The position numbers and the translations under genes are program-made. Below the pieces are notes generated by a model. It worked only from the letters and a program-made list of their open reading frames with translations, was not told the origin of the DNA and made no database searches. DNA of 10,749 nucleotides, from the NCBI GenBank assembly GCA_036939975.1, contig JALLPB010001214.1:1-10749 (forward strand), written 5' to 3'. Shown here in pieces: positions 1 through 7,843 of this stretch. The stretch's first letter is position 1. Each line of letters begins with the position of its first letter. This stretch comes from Cyclostephanos tholiformis (Eukaryota; Bacillariophyta; Thalassiosirophyceae; Thalassiosirales; Thalassiosiraceae).

Positions 1-5
1 AAATA

Positions 6-33
6 GGGACGAGCACCATGGTGTTATCGTCCC
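6..33. repeat. Nested hairpin at the left edge
   Basis: GGGACGA (6-12) is the exact reverse complement of TCGTCCC (27-33). The interval between them contains the perfect palindrome CACCATGGTG (14-23), so the two stems can nest. It lies about 160 bp upstream of the gag-like ATG, where the leader or primer-binding region of an LTR element would be expected. The TGG at 19-21 would suit a primer-binding site, but I cannot match it to a tRNA, so its role is unknown. Confidence 0.5.
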
Positions 34-192
34 GGCTACTGCCATTCGTTTACACCCCTTAACGCCGTAGACCCCGGCTTCATTTTATCAGTTTATCAGA
101 CCCAATACACGTATTGACCCCGAACGCGATTGCGCGTCGATTTGACCCAAAACCGACCCTAGCGGCCTTCGCGACGCTGGCCGTTTTCGACG

Positions 193-1041
193 ATGGCGCG
201 ATCCGCTCGCACGAAGCGCACGACGGCATCCGCCCCACCGCCCGCATCCGACAGCTCGGACAACGATGACGACCGTTCGGGCGATGCCGATGACACCGAG
301 ACAAACGAGGACGCAAGCGACCCTGAAGACCCCGAGCCTAGACCCGAAGTGGCTGGTCCTGCACGAGAGCCCGTCACCCATTTTACTATGCTCCGCGAGC
401 TCACCCGCGATTACTATGAGACCGTTATTGGCCTCAACAAGACTGCATCTTATGCCCTTTTCGTCGACCAGCGCATGCAAAGTATCCGAGATTTCCTGCG
501 CATCAAGCCAGAACACATCGAAAAGATCTGCACGGCGATCTCCAAGCAGAACAAGACCAACATCCCGGTGATGGCGATGGAGCGCCTCGCCCTCCTCGCG
601 TACTATGCGAAACACCAGGAACGAACATCACGCCAAGATAAGGATCTCACCAACATCACAAGCGACGATCTTGATGGCCTTGCTCACCATATGGAGGTCG
701 AGCTCAATTGGGACAAGAAAAATAAGACCCCCGAAGTGACCCCCGTGACCCTCGACGAGACCTCTGCCCACAAGGCTTTCTCCAACATGCGGCTACTCTT
801 AGCTGGCATGCGCGGACACAACGATGTCCCGCTGACTTATGTTATTCGACCCCGCCTACTCCCACCCGACTGGGGACACCTTGACCCCAACTACCAGCCC
901 CGCTTCGGCGATGAAGAAATCACAGCCTTAAACAGCGTATTGTCTAAACAGCGTATTGTCAAAACAGCGTATCCTACGGTATTTTCAATTGAAATTTGGC
1001 GCGCGCGTCGCCCGGCCGAAGTCCTCATATCATGTTTATGA
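193..1041 (+). CDS. Gag-like retrotransposon protein fragment (probably Ty1/copia type)
   Basis: A 282-residue frame from the ATG at 193. Residues 1-60 are a disordered acidic and Ser/Pro-rich leader (DNDDDRSGDADDTE). Residues 61-245 are a helical, soluble region ending in GHNDVPLTYVIRPR and DPNYQPRFGDEE. From memory, this order (acidic leader, helical body, a 'VPLTYVIR' block, then an 'F(G)DE' block) is typical of gag-like products of the copia-type elements abundant in diatoms; no search was run. No CCHC zinc knuckle, protease, integrase or reverse transcriptase follows, so only the N-terminal gag part remains. Residues from about 246 on are translated from a 16-bp tandem repeat and unrelated spacer, so the true coding part probably stops near 929. 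It is likely a non-autonomous remnant. The alternative is a lineage-specific host gene of unknown function. Confidence 0.5.
   Translation: MARSARTKRTTASAPPPASDSSDNDDDRSGDADDTETNEDASDPEDPEPRPEVAGPAREPVTHFTMLRELTRDYYETVIGLNKTASYALFVDQRMQSIRDFLRIKPEHIEKICTAISKQNKTNIPVMAMERLALLAYYAKHQERTSRQDKDLTNITSDDLDGLAHHMEVELNWDKKNKTPEVTPVTLDETSAHKAFSNMRLLLAGMRGHNDVPLTYVIRPRLLPPDWGHLDPNYQPRFGDEEITALNSVLSKQRIVKTAYPTVFSIEIWRARRPAEVLISCL
930..977. repeat. 16-bp tandem repeat, about 2.7 copies
   Basis: AAACAGCGTATTGTCT (930-945) is followed by AAACAGCGTATTGTCA (946-961) and a third, decayed copy beginning AAACAGCGTAT (962). The spacing is exactly 16 bp. It sits where the recognisable gag-like coding ends, so it probably marks the truncation or rejoining point of the element. 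Confidence 0.8.
995..1002 (+). promoter_or_regulatory. E2F/DP-type site upstream of the Twinkle gene
   Basis: TTTGGCGC fits the eukaryotic E2F consensus TTTSSCGC exactly and continues into GCGCG. It is about 167 bp upstream of the ATG at 1169 of a DNA-replication gene, the class E2F usually controls at the G1/S transition. The palindrome TTTCAATTGAAA (983-994) directly abuts it. The motif match is seen in the sequence. Its use in this organism is inference, and an 8-mer in GC-rich DNA can occur by chance. Confidence 0.4.
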
Positions 1042-1168
1042 TAATATGTGCACCGTCACTTCTTTCTTTCAGAGGAAGAACCTGTTGCCTGCATCAACGA
1101 GAGGCCGCGAAAAAGTCAACGGGGAGAGAGACTAGAGCCAGCGGAGAGGTTTATTCATTAAGGGCAGC

Positions 1169-4100
1169 ATGCTCCGAGCACAATCGTCGATCGCGGCGTC
1201 TTCACGCGGCATGCCCTCCGTTCACCGATGCGGTCGCCTTGGCGCTGGCCGGTCCCAGTCCCAGCATCAGCAGCAGCAACGACGGGGAATGACGATGCCA
1301 GCAACATTGACGTGCTGGAAGTCATCGTCGTTCGAGTTCGACCCTCGATGTAATTGTTCCTCCGCGATCGTCGTCGGATGGCGTCCTCGTTCACACTTGC
1401 CATCGTCGTCCTCGTCGAGGAGACAACCGCCGAAAACTGCGGCATTGGCGATGGCGATTACGGGCGGCGGACACGACGACGGTAACTTCGTCCACGACCT
1501 CCGCGACGTGTCGTATTTCCAGAGGCGGACGAAGGTCTTCGTCTCCCGTCACAACCGAACGCTGCACGACTCGACGTCGGCGTCGTCCATCGTGTCATAC
1601 GTCAAATCCCGCCTCCCGCACCTAGTCGACGACGACTCGCATATGGCGGACTTTCGCATCACGTCGTCTCACGTCATCATCAAGTCGTGTCCGCTATGCA
1701 CCAAGAGCACGGGAGGGAAGATCGACAATTACTACAAGCTGTACGTGGCCATCGGTAGCGGCGCCTACTACTGTCACAGGTGCGGATCCAACGGCAGCTG
1801 GTACGATTTCAAGAACGAATTGTCGGGGGGGTTCGTCCACGGGAAGGGCAGCAAATCGCAGATGGGAGGAGGCGGTACCTCATCGGCATCATATGACGGC
1901 AAGACAGGAATCAAGGGCGGCGGCGATCGTATCGATCGCACTCGTCGTGCGAATGACGATGGAGTATACGGCAACAACAAGCCCGCCGTGGCGCCCCTCC
2001 CAATGCCGCCCAAGAGGCTGAACTCGCTTTACATCGCCAGGCTGTTCGGGAACGACAGGCGCAAAACGGACGACGGTGGTGGATGCGACGTCGACGATGG
2101 ATCGACATCCACCTCGAAATCGCCGTCATGGTCGTCGTCGCCACCGAAATATAACGTCAACGGTGCCGAGAACGACGACGGCGACGCGGCGCTGCATTAC
2201 CTGACGAAGGTGCGGGGATTGAATCGGAACACGCTGCGCAAGTACGGGGTTGGATGCGCGAGGTATAACTTCCCCGAAATCGCCGCCAAGAAGAAGGTTG
2301 ATGACGACGGCGATATTGCCGGTGGATCGTCAACATCGGTCGGTGGCGGCATCTCGTACGTGAGTAGCGCGTGCGTGACGTTCCCGTGGATGATGCGCGC
2401 GGGCGAGGTGGAGGAGTTGGAGGGGATGAGGGGATCGATGTACTCCTGGAGGACGATGGCGGTACCATGCGACGAATCCGATGACGCCGATGTTGAGGGG
2501 GACGATGGTCCGTCCGCATTTATCGCGCCGAGGACGATCGTCCCGACGACGAAACATGAGAAGAAGCGGGATAAACCGGTCGCGGAAATGACGCCGTTGG
2601 AACGGTATCATCACAGGAGGGAAAGGAAGGAGCGAAGAAACCGAGCCGATGCCAAGAGGAAGGAGGATGAACGAATGAGAGGACTATGCCGAGAAGGAGT
2701 CGGGGGAGAAAAGGACGAGGGAAAGAAGGATGAGAGCGAGGATGATGAGGACGACGACGACGAGGCAGCGGTCGAATCCATCCGAGGGCCGTTCGTCGCT
2801 CGTCGGATAAAGGCCCGTTCCATCGAACATAAGTCGTGGCAGCGACTCGACCCGCCGGGGGGGGGATCCGGTCTCTTCGGGTGGCATACCGTCCCCAATA
2901 ACGCGTCGGAGCTAATAATTACCGAGGGCGAGTTCGACGCCATGGCGGTATACCAAGCCACGGGACGGCCCGCCGTCAGCCTCCCCAACGGTTGCAGGTC
3001 TTTCCCCACGGACATACTGGTGTTGATGGAGAGGTTCGACACGGTATATGTATGGATGGACAACGACGGACCGGGAAGGGAAGGGGCAGAGACGTTCGTT
3101 AAGAAATTGGGCGTGGAACGATGCCTTGTCGTCAGGCCGAGCGGCAAGCGCGGTTGGAGGGGGGGTAAGGCAAGGAAGGACGCTAACAATGGCGATTGTT
3201 CAGAGAAGGACGATGAGATCGGTTCATCCGAATCAATTCCACCGCCACCGCCGAAGGATGCCAACGAGGCGCTATTGACGGGATGGGACATTGGCGAACT
3301 GCTGGAGGAGGCCGCCGAGCTGCCTCACGAGAGAATATTGAAATTCTCGGACCTAAGGGATCAGGTGATTCACGAGATCATACACCCGGAAAAATATCGT
3401 GGAGGTGAATGCATAGTTTTCTAGCAGTCCTATCTATCGTCGGCGATCATTGCGCAATGCGATAAACCACACTGAACACTCGATCTCACGTCGTTGACCT
3501 CTGTTTTCATCTTACCCTCTTTCTTTCATAGCCCCGATTCCAAGCCTTCCTGGCTTCACTCATCTCATAAAAGGATTCCGTCGAGGCGAAATGACTGTCC
3601 TCACTGGGCCTACGGGGTAAGTTTGGTGTGTAATAGTGAAGATGGACCGACGGTTCATTTGTTTTATGATATGTACCATAATAGTCTTATCCACGACCCA
3701 CTTCCTTAACACACCAACATGAAATTCGAAAAGGTCTGGCAAAACGACCTTTTTGGGCCAGGTCAGCCTGGACCTTGCGGAGCAAGGCGTAAACATCCTC
3801 TGGGGAAGCTTTGAAATCAAGAATACGAGACTCATGCACAAGTTACTACAACAGTATATGAGGGACGTGCTTCCTATGGGACTTGCCGACAGGGAAAACA
3901 TCTCCGAGGTGGAGAAGCGACAGCAAATGATAGCATTGACGGCGCTCGCCGACAAATTTGAAACTCTTCCGATGCATTTCATGAAATTTCACGGCGGATC
4001 CGATATCGACCACGTCCTCGATGCGATGGAGTACGCCGCTTATGTTCACGACGTCGATCATATTATATTGGACAACATGCAGTTCATGATAAGTAGGGCG

Positions 4101-4565
4101 GCAAGCGCGAATAGAAAGGGAAACTCGTCCTACGACAAATTCGATATGCAGGACCTTGCCATCGAAAAATTTCGCAAGTTCGCCACGAATTACAACGTGC
4201 ATGTCTCGCTCGTGGTCCACCCAAGGAAGGAGGACGAGGGCGCCAAGCTCGGGATATCCTCCTTTTATGGCAGCGCCAAGGCTACCCAGGAGGCTGACAC
4301 CGTCCTCATCTTGCAGAGTGATGGCAAGCGTAAGTTTGTCGACGTCAGGAAGAATCGGTTCGATGGCACTCTGGGGCATGTGCCGCTGTACTTCGAACGT
4401 AAGAGTGGCAGGTACAGCGAGACATCGCCCGATGTGAATGCCCAGCCAACAACGTCGATACCGAAGGGGATTTCGGCCGTGAACGGTGCGAAGGCTAGGC
4501 ACATTGGCGTCTCTGCCTCGTCTCATTCAACGTACGATGACATAAGGAATCAGCATCCAATATGA
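1169..4565 (+). CDS. Twinkle-type organellar DNA primase-helicase (3 exons)
   Basis: The exons are 1169-3404, 3532-3616 and 3734-4565, giving 1050 residues. It unwinds and probably primes mitochondrial (possibly also plastid) DNA, like phage T7 gp4. The ATG at 1169 is the first after an in-frame TAG at 1133. The first 54 residues lack acidic side chains and are rich in Arg and Ser, which suits a mitochondrial presequence. A zinc site CPLC...CHRC lies at 174-177 and 202-205. The TOPRIM primase core carries EGEFDA (about 585), DNDGPGREG (about 630) and KDANEAL (about 695). The RecA-like helicase carries Walker A GPTGSGKT (771-778, rebuilt across intron 2), Walker B ILDN (Asp 887), HPRKED, GSAKATQEAD and the C-terminal KNRFDG block, all as in human Twinkle. 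Because the primase motifs are intact, both activities are likely, unlike the animal enzymes. Acidic and Lys/Arg-rich low-complexity inserts (about 220-330 and 430-540) interrupt the primase half. The C-terminal tail is not conserved and may be alternatively spliced. Confidence 0.93.
3405..3531 (+). other. Intron 1 of the Twinkle gene
   Basis: The donor is G|GTGAAT at 3405. The acceptor is a T-rich tract followed by CATAG, ending at 3531. Splicing is phase 1: the leftover G plus CC makes an Ala codon. It joins EKYRG to PIPSLPGFTHLIKGFRRGE, the conserved stretch just before Walker A. Retaining the intron would give a stop (TAG) at 3422-3424. Confidence 0.9.
3617..3733 (+). other. Intron 2 of the Twinkle gene, inside the Walker A codons
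   Basis: The donor is GG|GTAAGT at 3617 and the acceptor is AAAAG, ending at 3733. Joining GG to G rebuilds a Gly codon and produces GPTGSGKT. An intact P-loop appears only after splicing, which confirms both boundaries. Confidence 0.93.
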
Positions 4566-4651
4566 GTTGTAAGTCTTATTCTCGACAACTGCGTTTGATC
4601 GTCTCACTTGGCACATCTTAAAGTATGTCTGTTGCTGTTTTTTCATTTAAG

Positions 4652-4794
4652 GAATTGGCGAAAACGCGGACGTGGCGCTTACGCCGACGAGCGAGGAGGA
4701 ACTACAGAGGGATCTCCTGGGTTACTCGATGACAGGTTATCGAAAATCATTAACCCATGTTATTGGCAGCACAATGGTGAATTCATACATGTAG
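4652..4794 (+). other. Possible alternative last exon of the Twinkle gene
   Basis: A strong acceptor (GTTGCTGTTTTTTCATTTAAG, AG at 4650-4651) has two good donors upstream. GTAAGT at 4569 lies just after the TGA at 4563-4565. GTAAGA at 4399 lies within exon 3. The frame with ATT at 4654 reads ENADVALTPTSEEELQRDLL with strongly GC-biased third positions, like the neighbouring exons, and stops at TAG 4792-4794. The donor at 4399 has the right phase (C+GA = Arg) to enter this frame and would give an alternative C-terminus. The donor at 4569 would make this only a 3'-UTR intron. Which is used cannot be told from sequence alone. Confidence 0.4.
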
Positions 4795-5311
4795 TTTATT
4801 GTGAGGGTGGAAAGTTTCATACACATTCATGGACAATAGCAAGATCAGTCATTCAGAGCGGATGGCAGAGTCATTGAAAGCATCGTCTCAAAATTCATCA
4901 CGAGGGTGGAATGTGGATGGATTACTGACTTCTTCTTAGGACGGTGAGAGAGCTTCGGTTCGGACTTCTTGTTTACTTGTGTGAATGTTCAGAATACAAT
5001 TTACCTAATAGGAATAGTCAAAAGATAAGAAAAATAGGCGCTATTTCTCTTTGCAAGTCTGGACTTGATAATTTGTCAGAAGATTCGGCTGGCCCGAACA
5101 AAAAATAATGCGTCCTTCCAGATTGCACCCGATTAGAGTATTAGAGTAATCGTATCCAAGAAAACCAACACAAAATCTTCTCCATCATATTGATATGTCG
5201 TGAAAATTTCACACAATGACGTTCAGATGCGTAAAATAACCCCTAATTACTCAGAGATACTTCCCACTTGCTGAAACACAAAGCTCATATCAACACAAGT
5301 TATATACTACC
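4795..5311. other. AT-rich spacer upstream of the coiled-coil gene
   Basis: No gene is seen here. It contains the direct-repeat copy CGAGGGTGGAATGT (4901-4914), a related copy at 4803-4815, a small hairpin AAATAG-GCG-CTATTT (about 5032-5046), the doubled ATTAGAGT near 5132-5147, the palindrome GTGAAAATTTCAC (5200-5212) and a TGACGT half-CRE (5217-5222). The last two probably belong to the promoter of the gene at 5312. TATATA lies at 5301-5306, only a few bases before that ATG, so it is unlikely to be its TATA box. Confidence 0.5.
5200..5222. promoter_or_regulatory. Palindrome plus TGACGT bZIP-type half site
   Basis: GTGAAA-A-TTTCAC is a perfect 13-bp palindrome, and TGACGT follows five bases later. 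TGACGT is the core of CRE-like elements bound by bZIP factors, which are reported in diatoms as CO2/cAMP-responsive elements. It sits about 90-110 bp upstream of the ATG at 5312. The pattern is seen; the regulatory role is inference. Confidence 0.3.
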
Positions 5312-5938
5312 ATGTCTGATACGGCCATCAAAAATGCTAAGCTCGCCGAGGCAGCCAATGCCCTGATTGAGGCGGCAAGTTTGGAGGCGGATGCAATGAC
5401 GCAGAAAAAGTTGACCGCAAACCTCGACTCCCTCAAGTTGTCTTTTGCGGATAGTCTCAACAGAGTGGTCAACAAAATGCAGTCGTCAAATGAGAACTTC
5501 GACGCCAAAATGAACACCCTGAACCAGCATGTGAGCAACTTGAGCCTGCATGTGCTAAATATTAGAATTGACATTTTGGCGTTGAAGACGACACTAGAGG
5601 ATGAAAAGAAGCAGAAAACCTTTGAGAGAGCATTAGGTCTGACTGACTTAAATTCGTTCGCATACTTCGAACATAAAAATAGGAGCTACCATGGGGAGGA
5701 GAAAAATAGCTCTGAGTTGGCCAAAGTTGTGATCAAGTGGTTCATGTTAGGTTATGGATACAATCTTTCATCCTCGGCGACAGTTGAGCGCTATTACAAG
5801 AATGGAAACACCACCGAAGAAGAGGCATTGAATAAAATCTTCATTGATAAGTTCGCTGCGCAAATCAAAATTTTGATTAAGCGCGAGCCACGCTTGGAGA
5901 AAAAAGAAACTGAAGTCTACACAATTTTCTATGAATGA
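5312..5938 (+). CDS. Hypothetical coiled-coil protein, 208 residues
   Basis: I do not recognise a named family. The ATG at 5312 (ACCATG context) opens a single uninterrupted frame. Residues 1-105 are Ala/Leu/Lys/Glu-rich with heptad-like spacing (KLAEAANALIEAASLEADAM and LNQHVSNLSLHVLNIR), consistent with a long amphipathic coiled coil. Residues 106-208 look globular, with aromatic and mixed residues (LNSFAYFEH, SSELAKVVIKWFMLGYGYNL, then KIFIDKFAAQIKILIKREPRL). There is no signal peptide or membrane segment. From memory, multi-copy diatom proteins of unknown function share this plan of a coiled coil plus a C-terminal block with 'SSEL...GYGY'; this is unverified. Codon use is less GC-biased than in the neighbours, and the gene stands alone in an AT-rich island between 14-bp direct repeats. 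Its 3' end faces the GAPDH gene about 200 bp away. Confidence 0.6.
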   Translation: MSDTAIKNAKLAEAANALIEAASLEADAMTQKKLTANLDSLKLSFADSLNRVVNKMQSSNENFDAKMNTLNQHVSNLSLHVLNIRIDILALKTTLEDEKKQKTFERALGLTDLNSFAYFEHKNRSYHGEEKNSSELAKVVIKWFMLGYGYNLSSSATVERYYKNGNTTEEEALNKIFIDKFAAQIKILIKREPRLEKKETEVYTIFYE

Positions 5939-6141
5939 CGGATGCAAACCCTTCGAGGGTGGAATGTTATTCGTTAAAGATCATTTGTGCAGCTTTAGAT
6001 GAATTTAATTTGCAATGCGCCTCTAGACGTTCAAGTAATCACTATAGAGACGCTTCTCGCATACTAAACAAAAACGCGTATACCACACTAACATGTCTTT
6101 CCAAACTCACAAGTTGATGCAGTTTGCTTTCTTGGTTACAT

Positions 6142-7529
6142 TCATTCGTACTTGAATATCGGCTCCACTCCCGCGATGTACTTCGCCGCGACGATGTGGC
6201 ATAGTTCCGCCATCCGCTTCGAGTAACCGCACTCATTGTCATACCACGCGTATATCTTCACCATTGTCTTGTCGATGACCTGAGTCGAGAGGGCGTCGAT
6301 GATGGAACTCCGCGCGTCGTTGGTGTAGTCGGTCGAGACCAGGGGCTGGACCTCGTACCCCAATATCCCTTTCAGTGGACCCTCCTCGCTCGCCTTCTTG
6401 AGCGCCGCGTTGACCTCCTCGATGGTGACCCCCCCCTCCTTCTCGATCTCGAAGACGCAATCGGTCAGGCTTGCGTTCAAGAGCGGCACGCGTATGGCGA
6501 GTCCGTTGAGCTTACCCTTCAGTTCGGGGTATATCTCGACGATGGCCGTGGCGCTTCCGGTGGAGGTGGGGCAGAGGTTCAGCATCCCAGACCTAGCGCG
6601 TCGAAGGTCGTCCTTCTTGGTGTTGGGCATGTCCACCAGGGTCTGAGGTTGTTATTTTAATTGACGACAATTGTCGAACAGAGAAAATAGGAGGATGGTC
6701 GCAAGCGATGAAAAAGGTGAGCCTCGTAAACATGATCGATACGCATGCCAACACCCTAAATATCGCCAACTAAATTAGAAAGGAAGTTCACGGACCTACC
6801 TGAGTGGCAGTCACATTGTGAACGGTGGTGATGCACCCGTGCTTGATACCGAAATTCTCCTTGATGACTCTGACTGTTTGAGGAGCGAAAAGCAGACGGA
6901 GGAACATTCATTGGTGAATTTTAATGAACATGAATGATGTGGATAACTCATTTCTGTCGACTTGCGAAAAAAAAAATAAAAAAACGTAAAGGGGGATGAT
7001 GATAATACGACGTCGAAACGAATTAGGAAATTTACTCACCGACCGGTGCTAGACAATTTGTCGTGCAGCTCGCATTCGTGACGAGTTTCAAATCTTCCGT
7101 CAATAGGTGATCGTTGCACCCCAATACCACGTTGAGACATCCCGTCTCCTTGACGGGCGCGCTTACGACCACGCGCTTCACTCCGCACACGTCGAAGTAA
7201 TCGTTCAATTGCTCCTTGACCTTGAGGAACTTTCCGGTACATTCCATGACCAGTTCGATGCCCATGCAACCCCAATCGACATCCTTGTAATCCTTGCATC
7301 GGGTGAAGGTGACGAGCCTTCCGTCGACGGTGAATCCAGATCCGTCTTCGAGCGTGACCACGTCCTTATCCCACGTGCCGTGGACGGAATCGTACTTGAT
7401 GAGGTACGCGGCCGACTCGCAGGAGCATAGGTCGTTCACATGCACGACGTCTAGGAGGGGATCGTCAAATACGTATCGAAAGACGAGTCGTCCGATGCGA
7501 CCGAAGCCGTTGATTCCGCAGGCTACCAT
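6142..7529 (-). CDS. Glyceraldehyde-3-phosphate dehydrogenase, NAD-type (3 exons)
   Basis: The exons on the reverse strand are 7529-7040, 6873-6800 and 6642-6142, giving 354 residues, close to the usual family length of about 335. It oxidises and phosphorylates glyceraldehyde 3-phosphate to 1,3-bisphosphoglycerate. The Rossmann motif GINGFGRIG is at 5-13, Asp33 (VND) fits NAD preference, the catalytic Cys155 lies in SCTTNC and the partner His182 in [17 protein letters not shown] lies near the end. No targeting peptide precedes the Rossmann fold, so it is probably cytosolic. An A-rich leader precedes the ATG. Several blocks ([38 protein letters not shown]) differ from ordinary glycolytic GapC and recall bacterial ArsJ-associated enzymes. 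The gene is divergent from the Maf gene. Confidence 0.95.
6643..6799 (-). other. Intron 2 of the GAPDH gene
   Basis: On the reverse strand the donor is CAG|GTAGGT and the acceptor is ACCTCAG. It is phase 0. Splicing joins NVTATQ to TLVDMPN, the expected run after the catalytic His. Confidence 0.92.
6874..7039 (-). other. Intron 1 of the GAPDH gene
   Basis: On the reverse strand the donor is G|GTGAGT and the acceptor is CAAACAG. It is phase 1. Splicing joins CLAPV to [11 protein letters not shown]-run (reverse strand, about 6966-6984) lies roughly 90-110 bases upstream of the acceptor. Confidence 0.9.
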
Positions 7530-7843
7530 GATTATTTTTTTTTCGTATTTTCTATTTTTGCAGCTGTGTTATGTTCCTCTCTCTTGGAGAAGAGTTGTTG
7601 CGTGATGTGAGATGTTCGTTGTCATTCGCCACCGAAAAAAATCTTCGGCATCAGCCACACAACCACAAAACACAAAACCCTCTCCACCCAACACAACAAA
7701 AAAACAAAAGAAAAAATGAAGAGACAAAGAGATTCAACGGATTCGCAAGATACGGGGGGGAATTATTCCCGCATATTTCACATCTGTAGAAGTCTGGATT
7801 TTCGTCCCAACGTAGGAATTCAATGATATAGCTAGTCCAAAAA

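Noticed and set aside
930..977. Short regularly spaced repeats as a CRISPR-like array
   Set aside because: The unit is a contiguous 16-bp tandem repeat without spacers, in a eukaryotic context.
2857..2865. Nine-G run in Twinkle as a frameshift
   Set aside because: The frame is continuous, with the conserved TOPRIM region following, so the length is in frame as given.
2611..3291. Reverse-strand open frame of 226 codons
   Set aside because: It lies wholly inside Twinkle exon 1, opposite conserved TOPRIM motifs. Its low-complexity content mirrors the sense codons.
3494..3709. Forward frame of 71 codons
   Set aside because: It overlaps intron 1, exon 2 and intron 2 in the wrong frame for the helicase.
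3846..4526. Reverse-strand open frame of 226 codons
   Set aside because: It is antisense to the conserved helicase exon, where the sense frame carries unmistakable Twinkle motifs.
4608..4877. Forward frame of 89 codons overlapping the candidate last exon
   Set aside because: It crosses the acceptor tract and has poor codon bias. The frame starting at 4654 looks more coding.
5935..6117. Small frame whose ATG overlaps the stop region of the coiled-coil gene
   Set aside because: Overlapping stop/start coupling is not expected in a eukaryote, and the frame has no motif or codon bias.
6142..6270. Cys in [13 protein letters not shown] of GAPDH as a damaged residue
   Set aside because: This position is naturally variable in the family (Tyr, Phe, Thr or Trp), so it is not evidence of inactivation.
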